Positions 1-9,638 are shown, numbered from the stretch's first letter. The stretch is DNA of 64,000 nt from Nostoc sp. XA010 (GCF_020829625.1 NZ_JAIVFX010000020.1:42756-106755), one strand, 5' to 3'. Made by a program: numbers and translations. The notes: generated by a model not told the origin, from the sequence alone.

Positions 1-2127
1 AGAGAATTGATTACTGCCGCCAGCGTTGCAGCCTGCGTCCTGCTTTTGCACTCCATCGGATTATTACAATCTTTGGAGCTGGCAGGTTTGGATCAATTTT
101 TTCGCTTACGTCCAAATGAACCGCCAGAACAGCGTATTACCATCGTAGCGATTGATGAAACCTATTTAAAGGAAGTAGGTTCGTGGCCGATTCCAGATGC
201 GAATATTGCCCAGTTGTTAGAAAAATTGAACGTCTACAAGCCCCGTGCTATTGGCTTAGATATCTACCGAGATTTGCCAGTAAGACCTGGTAATCAAGAA
301 CTTCGTAATGCTTATAAGTTAATACCGAACTTGATTGGTATTCAGTTACTGGCAAATGACAAAAACGTTAATGTTTCACCTCCACTGGGGCTAAATAAGG
401 ATCAAGTGGGCTTTAACAATGTGCTATATGATGTCGATGGTAAAGTCCGTCGCAGTTTGTTGTATTGGCACGTTAATAATCAGGTACACGAAAGTTTTGC
501 TCTGAAGTTGGCTTTATTGTATTTAAAGTCAGAAAATATTACTCCTACTAAAGCAAAAAACAACCCTGAGTATTTGCAATTGGGTAAGGCAGTATTTACT
601 CGTTTTCAGGGTAATGATGGTGCCTATGTGGGATCTGATGCTAGAGGCTACCAAATTTTGACTAATTTTCCCAAACCTAAATGTCAAAGTTCATCTGGAG
701 AATTTTGTAATTTTCGCCAGGTATCGATAAGAGATGTACTGGCAGATAAAGTCCAAGAAAACTTCATCAAAGATCGGATTATACTTATTGGCTCCACTGC
801 ACCCAGCCTCCAGGATTTTGTATTTATTCCCTACTCGAGCAGTCTAATGGGTACGGCAAAGCCTGTACCTGGTATTCAACTGCAAGCTTATTTTATTAGT
901 GAGTTAATCTCAGCTGCTCTGCAAGGACGACCCTTACTCAAGGTCTGGCCTGACTTATTGGAAGACTTGTGGATTTTTATTTGGTCTTATCTGGGAACTG
1001 TGACGACATGGCGCATACGACACGCAACTAAGAGCTTTTTTAGCATCCTAGTTTCTTGCTTGGTATTGACCCTGAGTGCGTACCTTGCTTTCTTGTACGG
1101 TTGGTGGATACCGCTAATTCCCTCACTGTTAAGCTTTGGCAGTTCAGCTATTTGGATGACTAGTCATATTGCTCATATCCAGGAAGAGGGGAAACGTTCT
1201 AAAGAATTTTTGCATCACGTAATCAACACGATTCCCGATCCAATTTTTGTGAAAAATGAACAACATCAGTGGATTGTTTTAAATGAAGCGTATTGTCGAT
1301 TTATCGGTTATCCGAATAAGTTCTTAATCGAAAAGTCAGACTATGACTTTTTCCCTAAACATGAAGCCGATGTGTTTCGACAACAGGATGATCTTGTGTT
1401 CAGGACTCAAAAACCCCAGGAACATGAAGAACAATTTACCAATGCAGATGGTCAGACTCATCAAATTGCCACTAAGCGATCGCTCCATAAAGACTCAGCT
1501 GGCAATTTCTTTTTAGTTGGGGTCATCCGAGATATTACTCAGCGCAAGCTCATGGAAGAACAGCTAAAACTTACTGCTGCTGAACTATCTCGCTCTAACA
1601 AGGAACTAAAACTCAAAGCAGACCACTTGCGTCAGCTAGCTTATCACGACCCGCTCACAGGTCTATCTAATCGCAAATTTTTTGCCGAACAACTTTGCGA
1701 ATCGTTATATTGGGCGCAACACAACAATTTGGTGTTAGGGCTGCTGTTTATTGATTTAGATGGCTTTAAGCAAATCAATGATACTCTGGGGCACGAGGCG
1801 GGCGATCGCTTGCTAATGACTATCGCGGGCCGACTCAGCAACTCTTTACGTGCTACTGATACAGTTTCTCGTTTGGGTGGCGATGAATTTACTGTGATTT
1901 TACGCGCAATTCCTAATGTTCAAATAGCTGCTAAAATCGCCGCAAAAATTTTAACTAGTATTAGCAAGCCAGTTGTCTTAGACGGCTATGCAATCCGAGT
2001 CTCTGCCAGTATTGGTATTAGTGTTTATCCATACAACAGTCAAGATAGTGAAACTTTAATGAAACAAGCAGATGCAGCAATGTATCGTGCCAAGCACCAA
2101 GGTAAAAATCGCTACGAATTTGCTTAA
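1..2127 (+). CDS. CHASE2-PAS-GGDEF membrane diguanylate cyclase (5' end cut by window edge)
   Basis: The reading frame is already open at base 1 (Arg-Glu-Leu before the first possible TTG at 7), so the true start lies outside the window. An extracytoplasmic CHASE2 sensor domain fills about residues 1-310, followed by roughly three hydrophobic segments (about 313-335 and 345-385), a PAS domain (about 398-515, ending DITQRK), a short coiled linker, and a GGDEF domain (about 545-708). The active-site GGDEF is intact (RLGGDEFTV) and an RxxD inhibitory site (RATD) lies five residues upstream of it. It probably makes cyclic di-GMP in response to an outside signal. No EAL domain is present. The gene stands alone, followed by 750 bp without a clear gene. 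Domain assignment is confident; the ligand is unknown. Confidence 0.9.
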   Translation, partial: RELITAASVAACVLLLHSIGLLQSLELAGLDQFFRLRPNEPPEQRITIVAIDETYLKEVGSWPIPDANIAQLLEKLNVYKPRAIGLDIYRDLPVRPGNQELRNAYKLIPNLIGIQLLANDKNVNVSPPLGLNKDQVGFNNVLYDVDGKVRRSLLYWHVNNQVHESFALKLALLYLKSENITPTKAKNNPEYLQLGKAVFTRFQGNDGAYVGSDARGYQILTNFPKPKCQSSSGEFCNFRQVSIRDVLADKVQENFIKDRIILIGSTAPSLQDFVFIPYSSSLMGTAKPVPGIQLQAYFISELISAALQGRPLLKVWPDLLEDLWIFIWSYLGTVTTWRIRHATKSFFSILVSCLVLTLSAYLAFLYGWWIPLIPSLLSFGSSAIWMTSHIAHIQEEGKRSKEFLHHVINTIPDPIFVKNEQHQWIVLNEAYCRFIGYPNKFLIEKSDYDFFPKHEADVFRQQDDLVFRTQKPQEHEEQFTNADGQTHQIATKRSLHKDSAGNFFLVGVIRDITQRKLMEEQLKLTAAELSRSNKELKLKADHLRQLAYHDPLTGLSNRKFFAEQLCESLYWAQHNNLVLGLLFIDLDGFKQINDTLGHEAGDRLLMTIAGRLSNSLRATDTVSRLGGDEFTVILRAIPNVQIAAKIAAKILTSISKPVVLDGYAIRVSASIGISVYPYNSQDSETLMKQADAAMYRAKHQGKNRYEFA

Positions 2128-2879
2128 TTAGTCAATAGTCAAGTCTCCAGCTTTTTTTCCTTTTAGTCACAATTTTTACCTTGAAATTAGGAATGGCAAG
2201 TGGAGATACGTCTAAAGGACTATCTTGAAAAAGTATGGTGTACATTCTGCGAAGTGGTTTTTTCGGCAAGATAAAGGCTCGGTAAGGTTTTTTACCTGAA
2301 GACTCAACCTAAGAATATAGGTGAGAAAGGGATTAATTATCATAGGTAATTAGCCAATTAATTAATTTCGTAAATATTTCTACTGATATAAAATATACTG
2401 TACTTACTCGGTTTATTACGATATTTTATAGTTCATAGTTTTGAAAATCCTTATATTACAGTAATTGCGTTACACTAGCTTTATATATCTTTACTATGAT
2501 TAAGTTTTAAATATACACTTTACTAAGTAATACTGAAGATATTTTGGAAGTTTCAGCTAATAAACACAGTGTTTATACGTGTAAATATTAAAATATTATC
2601 AATATATCCTGTTTTAGACAAAAAGCTTACACCATATTATCGACATATCTAACTTTTGACTGATGTGAAAATGACACATTAAGAATATTACTTAAGTAGA
2701 TAAACTATTTTATAACAGCAGATAAAGCTTAATTTACAAGCGTTGCTCATAATTACTTGTATACCGCTAAGAATAATTGAATTAATTTAATAAAGTTATT
2801 TTTTCACAAAAACCAGTAGATATACGGTAGAAAATAAAAAACACTTTTCAAGTAAAAAATAGTAAATTTACTGACAGCT
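2128..2879. other. AT-rich intergenic region
   Basis: About 750 bases, strongly AT-rich, with stops in all frames and no tRNA or recognised riboswitch. It must hold the promoter of the small secreted-peptide gene at 2880. I see no strong inverted repeat that would mark a terminator for the upstream cyclase gene. Confidence 0.5.
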
Positions 2880-3116
2880 ATGAAGACTAACTCCCGAATC
2901 AAAAAGTTTATGATATTGTGTATAGGTGCTTACATCCTAATACCGAAAATTGCAGCCTTTACAGGTATGTTCAGTACTGCAAGCGCTAATGCTTTTGGCG
3001 CTAGTAGCAGTAACACCTTAATTGCCCGCAAAGTCAATTCTGAAAATTTAAAAGACACATATATCCCACCGAATTATGGTGGTCCCGACAGTCAGCATGG
3101 TAGCGGCACCCGCTAA
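2880..3116 (+). CDS. small secreted peptide precursor with GGPDSQHGSGTR tail
   Basis: A 78-residue protein with a basic N-terminus (MKTNSRIKK), a hydrophobic stretch at about residues 10-28, and small residues suitable for signal peptidase cleavage near 30-45. The mature part ends in a proline/glycine-rich tail, PPNYGGPDSQHGSGTR. The tail motif GSGTR recalls, but does not match, the RG(S/T)GR pentapeptide of PatS/PatX heterocyst inhibitors. Small exported proteins with a GGP...GSGTR ending are, as I remember, widespread in filamentous cyanobacteria with no assigned function. It stands alone between long non-coding stretches. The start is the only ATG in frame. Function is not known. Confidence 0.7.
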   Translation: MKTNSRIKKFMILCIGAYILIPKIAAFTGMFSTASANAFGASSSNTLIARKVNSENLKDTYIPPNYGGPDSQHGSGTR

Positions 3117-3312
3117 TAGGAATTTTGGATTTTAGATTGACCCCATGCGTGAAGGCATTGTCATTAAGTTATAGGCTAAGAGCTACTGTCCACTCAAGTG
3201 GACTGCAATTTATTCTTTCACCAGCTACCTAAGAGCCTCACCTGTCCAAGCGCTACGACTACAGGAAAAGGGATTAGAAGGCTTTACTAGAAGCTTGTTC
3301 GGGAAACTTTAA

Positions 3313-4989
3313 TTAAGATAATAGTGGAGATTTCCACCAATGATCTGTTTGTACAAGTGCGTGAACTTGCCAATTCGGGTCTGGTCGAGGATAATCTAAA
3401 CGGTAGTGTCCACCTCGGCTTTCGGTTCTAAAAGCAGCACTTTTAAGAATTAAATCAGCTACATCTAATAAATTGCGGGTTTCTGCCCAAAGTCTCAATT
3501 GCCGTTCAACATCTGGGATGTCAAAACTAGCTGGTTCTGCGGGACGTAAAGCAAGCAAGAATTGACTTAAAGGCAGGATAGCGAAATCTTGCTGCCAAGA
3601 TTCAATTGTAGCGATCGCAATTTCTAACTTTGATTGCTCCCGACAAATACCAGCACTTTCCCACACTAAACGTGGTAACTTCTCCCTGAGTGCTTCTAGC
3701 TGTGCTTGCTGCATGTGCCACTCACTAGCATCAGCACTAAATTTCTGTAATGGTAGTACTGGTATTTCTGACGGCAGCCCAATATTTTCTAACTCAATTT
3801 TGCCCATCTGCGCCCCAAACACAATACATTCCAGCAGGGAATTACTGGCAAGGCGGTTTGCCCCATGCACACCGGTACTAGCGGTTTCACCCACCGCGTA
3901 CAAACCGGGAATATTTGTACGATTCATCAAATCCGCGACAATGCCACCCATCCAGTAATGGGCAGCAGGGGCCACAGGAATTGGCTCATGGAAGACATCA
4001 ACTCCCCAATGCTGACAAACTTTGATGATGTTGGGAAAGCGGTGACGAATCTTGTCGGCAGGGATGGGGCGCATATCTAACCACACATGGGCAGTAGCTA
4101 AATCAACGGCAGTACGTTGTAAATGGCTGAAAATTGCTCTACTGACTACATCTCTGGGTGCGAGTTCACCCTCAGGGTGGTAGTCAAAGGCAAAACGCCG
4201 CCCTTCGTTATCGACAAGGTGTGCGCCCTCGCCGCGTACAGCTTCGCTAATGAGAAAGTGATCGGCACCAGGTTTAGTTAGAGCCGTGGGATGAAATTGT
4301 ACAAATTCCAAATCTCGGAGGATAGCCCCAGCCCGATATGCGATCGCTACTCCATCACCCGTACTTACAGCCGGGTTAGTAGTTTGGGCAAATACCTGAC
4401 CGCCACCACCTGTTGCCAATACTACAGCACCAGCTTTTACCCATGTGATTTTTCCTTGATAAAACAGGCTGATTCCTTGACAGCGACCAGTTTCGGGTTC
4501 AATCCACAAACTCAAAGCTAAAGCTTGCTGAATGACTTGAATATTTTGGCGACGTAATACTTGCGCCGCGAGGGTGGTGGTAACTTCCCTCCCTGTGGTG
4601 TCTGCGGCATGAAGAACGCGGTTGCGAGAATGGGCAGCTTCTAAAGTTAAAGCTAAGGCTTGACCATGACGGTCAAAAGCAACTCCCAAGTTAACTAGAG
4701 ATTGAATGCAGTTAGGCGCAAGTTGGGCGAGAAATTCTACAGCAGTGCGATCGCATAAACCTGCACCAGCCCGGATCGTATCTTCAATGTGTAGCGTGGG
4801 AGAATCTTCCGGGGCAACTGCTGCGGCAATACCGCCTTGCGCCCAATCACTGGCGGATAAAGCAACAGTTTCTTTGGTAATCAAGCCGACTCGCAAGGAA
4901 TTTGGTAGACACAGCGCTGTGTATAGTCCAGCAGCACCAGCGCCCACTACTAAGACATCAAATTGGCTAGGAATATCTATCTGAGACAA
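3313..4989 (-). CDS. nadB: L-aspartate oxidase
   Basis: A 558-residue flavoprotein that oxidises L-aspartate to iminoaspartate, the first step of NAD synthesis, working with NadA. The FAD-binding motif VVGAGAAGLYTALCLP is near residues 13-28. Fumarate-reductase-family signatures follow: a glycine-rich GGGGQVFAQTTNP, FHPTAL, SEAVRGEGAHLVD, and the C-terminal flavin-site HGANRLASNSLLECIVFG. Length fits the family. It is transcribed alone on the minus strand; psbU lies upstream on the same strand but is separated by 208 bp holding a repeat block. Related succinate dehydrogenase flavoproteins are longer and contain a covalent-FAD histidine motif that I do not see. Confidence 0.95.
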   Translation of the reverse strand: MSQIDIPSQFDVLVVGAGAAGLYTALCLPNSLRVGLITKETVALSASDWAQGGIAAAVAPEDSPTLHIEDTIRAGAGLCDRTAVEFLAQLAPNCIQSLVNLGVAFDRHGQALALTLEAAHSRNRVLHAADTTGREVTTTLAAQVLRRQNIQVIQQALALSLWIEPETGRCQGISLFYQGKITWVKAGAVVLATGGGGQVFAQTTNPAVSTGDGVAIAYRAGAILRDLEFVQFHPTALTKPGADHFLISEAVRGEGAHLVDNEGRRFAFDYHPEGELAPRDVVSRAIFSHLQRTAVDLATAHVWLDMRPIPADKIRHRFPNIIKVCQHWGVDVFHEPIPVAPAAHYWMGGIVADLMNRTNIPGLYAVGETASTGVHGANRLASNSLLECIVFGAQMGKIELENIGLPSEIPVLPLQKFSADASEWHMQQAQLEALREKLPRLVWESAGICREQSKLEIAIATIESWQQDFAILPLSQFLLALRPAEPASFDIPDVERQLRLWAETRNLLDVADLILKSAAFRTESRGGHYRLDYPRPDPNWQVHALVQTDHWWKSPLLS

Positions 4990-4995
4990 GGTAAT

Positions 4996-5135
4996 GGGGG
5001 GAGTTAGAAGTGAGGAGTTAGAAGTGAGGAGTTAGAAATGAGAAGTTAGAAGTGAGAAGTGAGGAGTTAGAAGTCATAACTCATAACTCTTAACTCCTAA
5101 CTCCTAACTCTTAACTCCTAACTCTTAACTCATAT
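4996..5135. repeat. inverted heptamer repeat block between psbU and nadB
   Basis: Tandem units of the type GGAGTTAGAAGTGA in the first half and their complements (AACTCCTAACTCTT) in the second half. The two halves can fold into a long stem-loop. The same word family recurs at 62353-62392 and 62509-62534. It may also end psbU transcription. Confidence 0.8.
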
Positions 5136-5197
5136 CATGTCCCACTCTCTAGAATTAGGAGTGGGCTGCTATTTGCTACATTAGCTGCAACGTGCAG

Positions 5198-5626
5198 TTA
5201 TCTGTAGATGCCGTTGTTAAAGCGATCGTCTCCCTCGTTAAAGGCAGGTTCTAGTTCTGTCACGGTGAACTTATCCAAGTTGGCTTGCAGGGTTTGTTTC
5301 TGGCGATCGCTCAATCCTGGAAGATCCAATACATCCTCTACATTTTTGTAGGGAGCATTTGTGATGATTTTCTTAGCCAAGGTGGGATAAAGCCCTGGAT
5401 ACTGTTGAAAAGCTCGGACGTTGGTATTATTCAAATCAATTTTTTTACCAAATTCCGTTCCTAGCTTCGCATCTGCCCGATTCTGCCGCTCAATTGCCAG
5501 AATTGGGACTTGAGGAAATGCAAAACTGTTGAAACTAGCAGCTTGGGCTATCTGAGTTGTTCCCAGCCATCCCCAACAACTAAGTAACAAGCTAAACACT
5601 GTTAATAAACGCGCCAATCCTTTCAC
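5198..5626 (-). CDS. psbU: photosystem II extrinsic 12 kDa protein PsbU
   Basis: A 142-residue lumenal subunit that shields the oxygen-evolving manganese cluster. An N-terminal signal peptide (about residues 1-29, hydrophobic LLTVFSLLLSCWGWLG, ending AQA) directs export to the thylakoid lumen. The mature part has the two helix-hairpin-helix-like elements of PsbU: NNTNVRAFQQYPGLYPTLAKK and DLPGLSDRQKQTLQANLDKF, ending NEGDDRFNNGIYR. Length and order agree with cyanobacterial PsbU. It is monocistronic as far as can be seen, with repeat blocks on both sides. Confidence 0.97.
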   Translation of the reverse strand: MKGLARLLTVFSLLLSCWGWLGTTQIAQAASFNSFAFPQVPILAIERQNRADAKLGTEFGKKIDLNNTNVRAFQQYPGLYPTLAKKIITNAPYKNVEDVLDLPGLSDRQKQTLQANLDKFTVTELEPAFNEGDDRFNNGIYR

Positions 5627-5678
5627 GATTTTCTACCTCTTTCCATCAAACAGAAATAAAAGTTTTAAGCTAACAGAA

Positions 5679-5749
5679 GTCATGAGTCATTAGTCATGAG
5701 TCATCAGTCATAGCGCCAAGGACAAAGGACAAAGGACAAAGGACAAAAC
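5679..5749. repeat. short tandem repeats (GTCATTAGTCATGA and GGACAAA units)
   Basis: Upstream of psbU are several imperfect copies of AGTCATGAGTCAT followed by four consecutive GGACAAA heptamers. Similar words are found at 8205-8297. They are typical low-complexity intergenic repeats of Nostocales, not a CRISPR. Confidence 0.75.
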
Positions 5750-5854
5750 CTGATAGCTTAATCAACACAGCAGCCATCAGAAACTAATATACAGCGTATT
5801 AATATCCACAATATTTGCCGTTACTGGGTTTGACTGTACTTTTGCAAAAAAATT

Positions 5855-5999
5855 TTACCGTGGTAACACTACCTGCATAGCTGCAATACGGTTCCATCCA
5901 TGATCCTGAGCATTCCCAACTAGACGAAATCTTTTCAGGGTGGCTGATTCTAGCTCCCAACCATAGATGAAATAGTTCGATACCTCATACCGAAAGCCC
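5855..5999 (-). pseudogene. orphan coding-like fragment without a start codon
   Basis: On the minus strand a 47-codon open stretch ends with TAA at 5855-5857 and is closed upstream by TAG at 6000-6002. Its translation contains the protein-like segment FIYGWELESATLKRFRLVG followed by NAQDHGWNRIAAMQVVLPR, with no ATG, GTG or TTG start at the front. The neighbouring frame just upstream (HPARAFGMRY) could continue it through a frameshift. I do not recognise the family. It may be the 3' remnant of a lost gene or chance. Confidence 0.3.
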
Positions 6000-6138
6000 T
6001 AGCAGGATGAGTTGATAGTGATGAACTGTTATGTAATATTTCTTAACCTATTAATCATCTACAGCATCATTTTTGATGTGCTGTAGACTGGGCTGGAAAA
6101 AGTTTCGGTTTTGATATTACACAATTTTTTAATATTTT

Positions 6139-6918
6139 TTAGGCTGCGATCGCAGCTAACAAAAATAGGCTGTCTACCAAAATCGTGCTTAAAACTGCAC
6201 CACTAAAGGCATACCAGTGTCTTTGCTTTAGACCTAAAGGTAAAATTCCGACTGTCAACAGGACTAAGGCGAGAAATATGGCCCAATTTTGTCCCCAAGG
6301 CGCTTGTACTTGCATCAGGGCATTTTGTAATATTTGCGGTGCTAAATCTGCATCTACTCTCATAATTTGCCGCCAATAGGGCATCAAGTCTGCTATATAG
6401 AAATATACGTCGGTTAAGACTGTACCTAGTAAAGAACCTAAATAAAACCAGTTACCCACCTTGCCCCAATTCTTCGCCAAACACCAGCAAGCAAAGGGTA
6501 ATCCTATAAACTCTATTGGCAGATGCCATGCAGGTTCCCAACGTAACCAGCCCCAGTAAATCGCTCCTGCTAACCAACTCCAGCTAAACCCTAAGAGTAA
6601 ATCTCCCCATACATAAGTTGCAGGACGTGACATTAAAGTAAAACTTAGCCACACCCAAAATGCTGTCAGCGCTAAACTTAGACTTGGTAGCGATCGCACT
6701 ATTGGCGCTTCTACAAATACTGGTACTGTTACCAAAAACACCGCCGCCGCAAACACTAACCAAGTTTGTCGACCAGAAATAGATAAAGGAAGAGAGGGAG
6801 AAAGGGAGAGTGTAGATTCCAATTCCCTGATACCCTTGTGCCCAGTAACAGTTAGATCTAACTCTGTATCAATAGAAGGGGTAGAAGCAGTGTAGGAGGA
6901 CAGTGTATTATTAATCAA
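6139..6918 (-). CDS. DUF3120 family membrane protein
   Basis: A 259-residue integral membrane protein with about six or seven hydrophobic segments from residue 52 onward (for example LVFAAAVFLVTVPVFVEAP and IFLALVLLTVGILPLGL). It matches the cyanobacteria-specific DUF3120 family, whose function is unknown. The N-terminal 50 residues are hydrophilic and low-complexity; the stretch ESTLSLSPSLPLSISG is encoded by a GGGAGA-type repeat resembling the intergenic heptamers, so this part may be a late addition or the start may be further downstream. It is monocistronic on the minus strand. The family call rests on overall pattern. Confidence 0.75.
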   Translation of the reverse strand: MINNTLSSYTASTPSIDTELDLTVTGHKGIRELESTLSLSPSLPLSISGRQTWLVFAAAVFLVTVPVFVEAPIVRSLPSLSLALTAFWVWLSFTLMSRPATYVWGDLLLGFSWSWLAGAIYWGWLRWEPAWHLPIEFIGLPFACWCLAKNWGKVGNWFYLGSLLGTVLTDVYFYIADLMPYWRQIMRVDADLAPQILQNALMQVQAPWGQNWAIFLALVLLTVGILPLGLKQRHWYAFSGAVLSTILVDSLFLLAAIAA

Positions 6919-7097
6919 CGTTTTTAATATTTGTTACTAAACTTTATTTTATTTAAGATATCACATTTTTAAATCCCCCCCTGGGGGATTGCCTGTGGCA
7001 TTGTAATTATACTGAAATTCCGGGGAGCGCAGCCGCAAACCAGACAAAACATTCTGTACCAGACTAATTCACTCAAGTTGCCTTATTTACAGAACTC

Positions 7098-7130
7098 CTC
7101 TGTAGTTCGCATTTACAAAGAACTACAGAG
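7098..7130. promoter_or_regulatory. 11-bp perfect inverted repeat
   Basis: CTCTGTAGTTC at 7098-7108 is the exact reverse complement of GAACTACAGAG at 7120-7130, with an 11-base loop. It sits about 245 bp before uppP and 180 bp before the start of the DUF3120 gene on the other strand. There is no T-run, so it is not an obvious terminator. The rest of 6919-7375 is AT-rich and featureless. Confidence 0.5.
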
Positions 7131-7375
7131 AGATGGAAGGTAAATGTAACGGGTAAAAAGTCAATGACATCAGTCCGCTAAATATTAAAGTTTGATGAAT
7201 TGCCAAAATTTCGTTGACTTATTGAAGTGGGTGTAAGAACATGGCCAGCGTCTTGGATGGTGTTATTGATTTGGTAAAGCGGAATTTTCTATAATATTGG
7301 GTGCAGCGAAAAGTATATAAATTAACATCATCAGCTAAGTAATAATTGTTTACAATAGGAAAAAGGTATTAATTG

Positions 7376-8200
7376 ATGGAGTTTATTCAAGCTTTTATTT
7401 TGGGTATTGTTCAAGGTATTACAGAGTTTTTACCAATCAGCAGCACTGCACATCTTCTGATTGTTACCAAAGTATTTGGTTGGAAAGAACTAGGTTCTAA
7501 AGATTTTGTCGATGCAATTCAATTTGGCAGCGTTATAGCAATTGTGGGCTATTTTTGGTCGCTGATTTCTAATATTGTCAAAGGTGGAATTGAAGCAGTA
7601 AAAGACAAAGACTGGCAACGTGAAGAGTGGAAAATTCTTGTCGGTATTGTAGTAGGAACAATGCCTGCCTTAATTTTCGGCTTTCTTTTGAAAGACGTTC
7701 TACCGGAGAGCGCATTAATTATTGCCATCATGTCAATCATTATGGCACTTTTATTAGCTTTGGCAGAAAAAATTGGCACTCGCAAGCGAGATTTTAATTC
7801 ATTGCAGATTCGAGATGGTATTTTAGTTGGATTAGGACAAACACTTGCTTTAATTCCGGGTGTTTCTCGTTCTGGCTCAACGTTGACAACTGCCTTATTT
7901 TTAGGATTAGAACGTGATACAGCAGCGAAGTTCTCCTTTTTGTTAGGGTTTCCAACTCTTACCATTGCAACGCTGTATAAAAGTCTGAAAATCTTCAAGT
8001 TATTTGAAGCCCAACAGTTGCCAGATAACATTGTTGGACTATTAATTGTAGGGATTATTTCAACCTTGATTTTTTCCTACCTATCAATTGCATTCTTAAT
8101 CAAGTATTTAGCAACCAAAAACACTTTAGTTTTCGTTTGGTATAGATTAGCATTCGGCAGCGCTATTTTAGCCGCGATCGCAGCAGGTTGGAAAGGATAA
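7376..8200 (+). CDS. uppP: undecaprenyl-diphosphatase
   Basis: A 274-residue polytopic membrane enzyme that dephosphorylates undecaprenyl diphosphate, recycling the lipid carrier for peptidoglycan and polysaccharide synthesis; its loss or gain alters bacitracin tolerance in other bacteria. The two BacA/UppP signatures are present: QGITEFLPISSTAHL at about residues 13-27 and PGVSRSGSTLTT at about 161-172. I choose the ATG at 7376 rather than the TTG just before it; an AGGA-like element lies about 18 bases upstream. About seven hydrophobic helices can be seen. It appears monocistronic. Confidence 0.95.
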   Translation: MEFIQAFILGIVQGITEFLPISSTAHLLIVTKVFGWKELGSKDFVDAIQFGSVIAIVGYFWSLISNIVKGGIEAVKDKDWQREEWKILVGIVVGTMPALIFGFLLKDVLPESALIIAIMSIIMALLLALAEKIGTRKRDFNSLQIRDGILVGLGQTLALIPGVSRSGSTLTTALFLGLERDTAAKFSFLLGFPTLTIATLYKSLKIFKLFEAQQLPDNIVGLLIVGIISTLIFSYLSIAFLIKYLATKNTLVFVWYRLAFGSAILAAIAAGWKG

Positions 8201-8204
8201 TTCA

Positions 8205-8297
8205 TAATAGTCGTTAGTCACTGGTCATTAGTCATTAGTTCAAAGCAAATGACTAATGTCCCATGTCCAATACCCAATGCTCAATGCCCTCTCCCCA
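8205..8297. repeat. low-complexity repeat block
   Basis: Alternating GTCATTAGTC-type and CCCAATGCTCAATGCCC-type words lie between uppP and the next gene. They keep a frame open into that gene by chance, which would give a false N-terminal extension. Confidence 0.7.
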
Positions 8298-9638
8298 ATG
8301 AGTACCATTAATCCTGCCCGAATTACCAAGGTTCTTCCAGACTCAATAGCCGCAGAGATTGGCTTTGAGTCCGGGGATGCGATCGTTGCTATCAATGGTA
8401 CACGTCCCCGCGATTTAATTGACTATCAGTTTTTGTGTGCTGATGAAGTTTTGGAACTAGAAGTTTTAGACGCTGCTGGTAAAACTCATAGCCTGGAAAT
8501 AGAAAAAGATTACGATCAAGACTTAGGGCTAGAATTTGAAACTGCCCTATTTGATGGCTTAATTCAATGCAACAATCGCTGTCCGTTTTGCTTTATCGAC
8601 CAACAGCCACCAGGTAAGCGCACCAGCTTGTATTTAAAAGATGACGATTACCGTCTGAGCTTCTTGTACGGTTCTTATCTTACCCTAACTAATTTGCCAC
8701 AAAGAGAATGGCAACGGATTGAGCAAATGCGCTTGTCTCCGTTGTATGTTTCTGTTCATGCTACCGAGCCGGAAGTTAGAATTAGACTGCTGAAAAATCC
8801 GCGTGCAGGACAAATCTTACAACAACTCAATTGGTTTCAAGAAAGGCGGCTACAAATTCATGCTCAAGTAGTTGTTTGTCCTGGTATAAATGATGGCAAA
8901 CATCTGGAACAAACTCTCAAAGATTTAGCGTCATTTCATACTGGTGAAGTGCCTGCGGTGGCATCGGTGGCAGTTGTGCCAGTTGGGTTGACACGGTTTC
9001 GGCCTCCAGAAGACGAACTCATACCTGTAACTAGGGAAAAAGCAAAAGAAGTAATTTCCCAAGTGCAAATGCTCTCGCGGCAATTTCGCCAAAAACTCGG
9101 TTCTAGCGTTGTTTGGTTAGCCGATGAGTGGTTTTTGATTGCAGGCGAGGAATTACCCAGCGAATCTGAATATGAAGAATATCCCCAAATTGATAACGGA
9201 GTTGGTTCGATTCAATTATTTATCAAGCAATTTGCCACCGTTGCAGCAGAATTACTACCGCCAAAAGTTTATCCTCAAAGAAAATTAACTTGGATAGTAG
9301 GCAACGCCGTAGAAAAAACATTTCAACCCCTTTTGGAACGCTTAAATTCTGTTGAGGGTTTAGAAGTCAATATGCGTGCTTTATGTAGTGATTATTGGGG
9401 ACAAACTATCAGTGTAACCGGATTACTAACTGGTCATGACTTGCTTTTAAATCTAAAAGGGCAAGATTTAGGTGATGGTATTTTGTTACCCAATGTCATG
9501 TTAAAAAATGGGGAACTAGTGTTTTTAGATGATATGAGTATTGAGGAATTAGCTGACAAACTAAATACAAAAATTCTTCCTGTAGGGGGAGTTGAAGATT
9601 TAATTAAAACATGCATTTTCAATGTGGCTCAAGTTTAG
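8298..9638 (+). CDS. cyanobacterial PDZ/radical-SAM-like FeS protein (TIGR03279/DUF512 type)
   Basis: 446 residues from the ATG at 8298; an open frame reaches 8256 but that part is repeat DNA. The N-terminus (about residues 1-65) is PDZ-like (SIAAEIGFESGDAIVAINGT). A cluster CNNRCPFCFID gives the CX3CX2C iron-sulfur motif of the radical SAM type. The C-terminal half matches DUF512. This pairing is the conserved cyanobacterial FeS protein family; the reaction is unknown, although a relative in other bacteria acts with the EngA/Der GTPase region. No partner gene is adjacent. Confidence 0.85.
   Translation: MSTINPARITKVLPDSIAAEIGFESGDAIVAINGTRPRDLIDYQFLCADEVLELEVLDAAGKTHSLEIEKDYDQDLGLEFETALFDGLIQCNNRCPFCFIDQQPPGKRTSLYLKDDDYRLSFLYGSYLTLTNLPQREWQRIEQMRLSPLYVSVHATEPEVRIRLLKNPRAGQILQQLNWFQERRLQIHAQVVVCPGINDGKHLEQTLKDLASFHTGEVPAVASVAVVPVGLTRFRPPEDELIPVTREKAKEVISQVQMLSRQFRQKLGSSVVWLADEWFLIAGEELPSESEYEEYPQIDNGVGSIQLFIKQFATVAAELLPPKVYPQRKLTWIVGNAVEKTFQPLLERLNSVEGLEVNMRALCSDYWGQTISVTGLLTGHDLLLNLKGQDLGDGILLPNVMLKNGELVFLDDMSIEELADKLNTKILPVGGVEDLIKTCIFNVAQV

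Noticed and set aside
2128..2879. Cyclic di-GMP riboswitch downstream of the cyclase gene
   Set aside because: No GEMM-like core and the region is too AT-rich for a stable fold; only weak short stems are seen.
8256..8297. N-terminal extension of the FeS protein
   Set aside because: The added residues come from intergenic CAATGC-type repeats; the conserved protein starts at MSTINPARITK.
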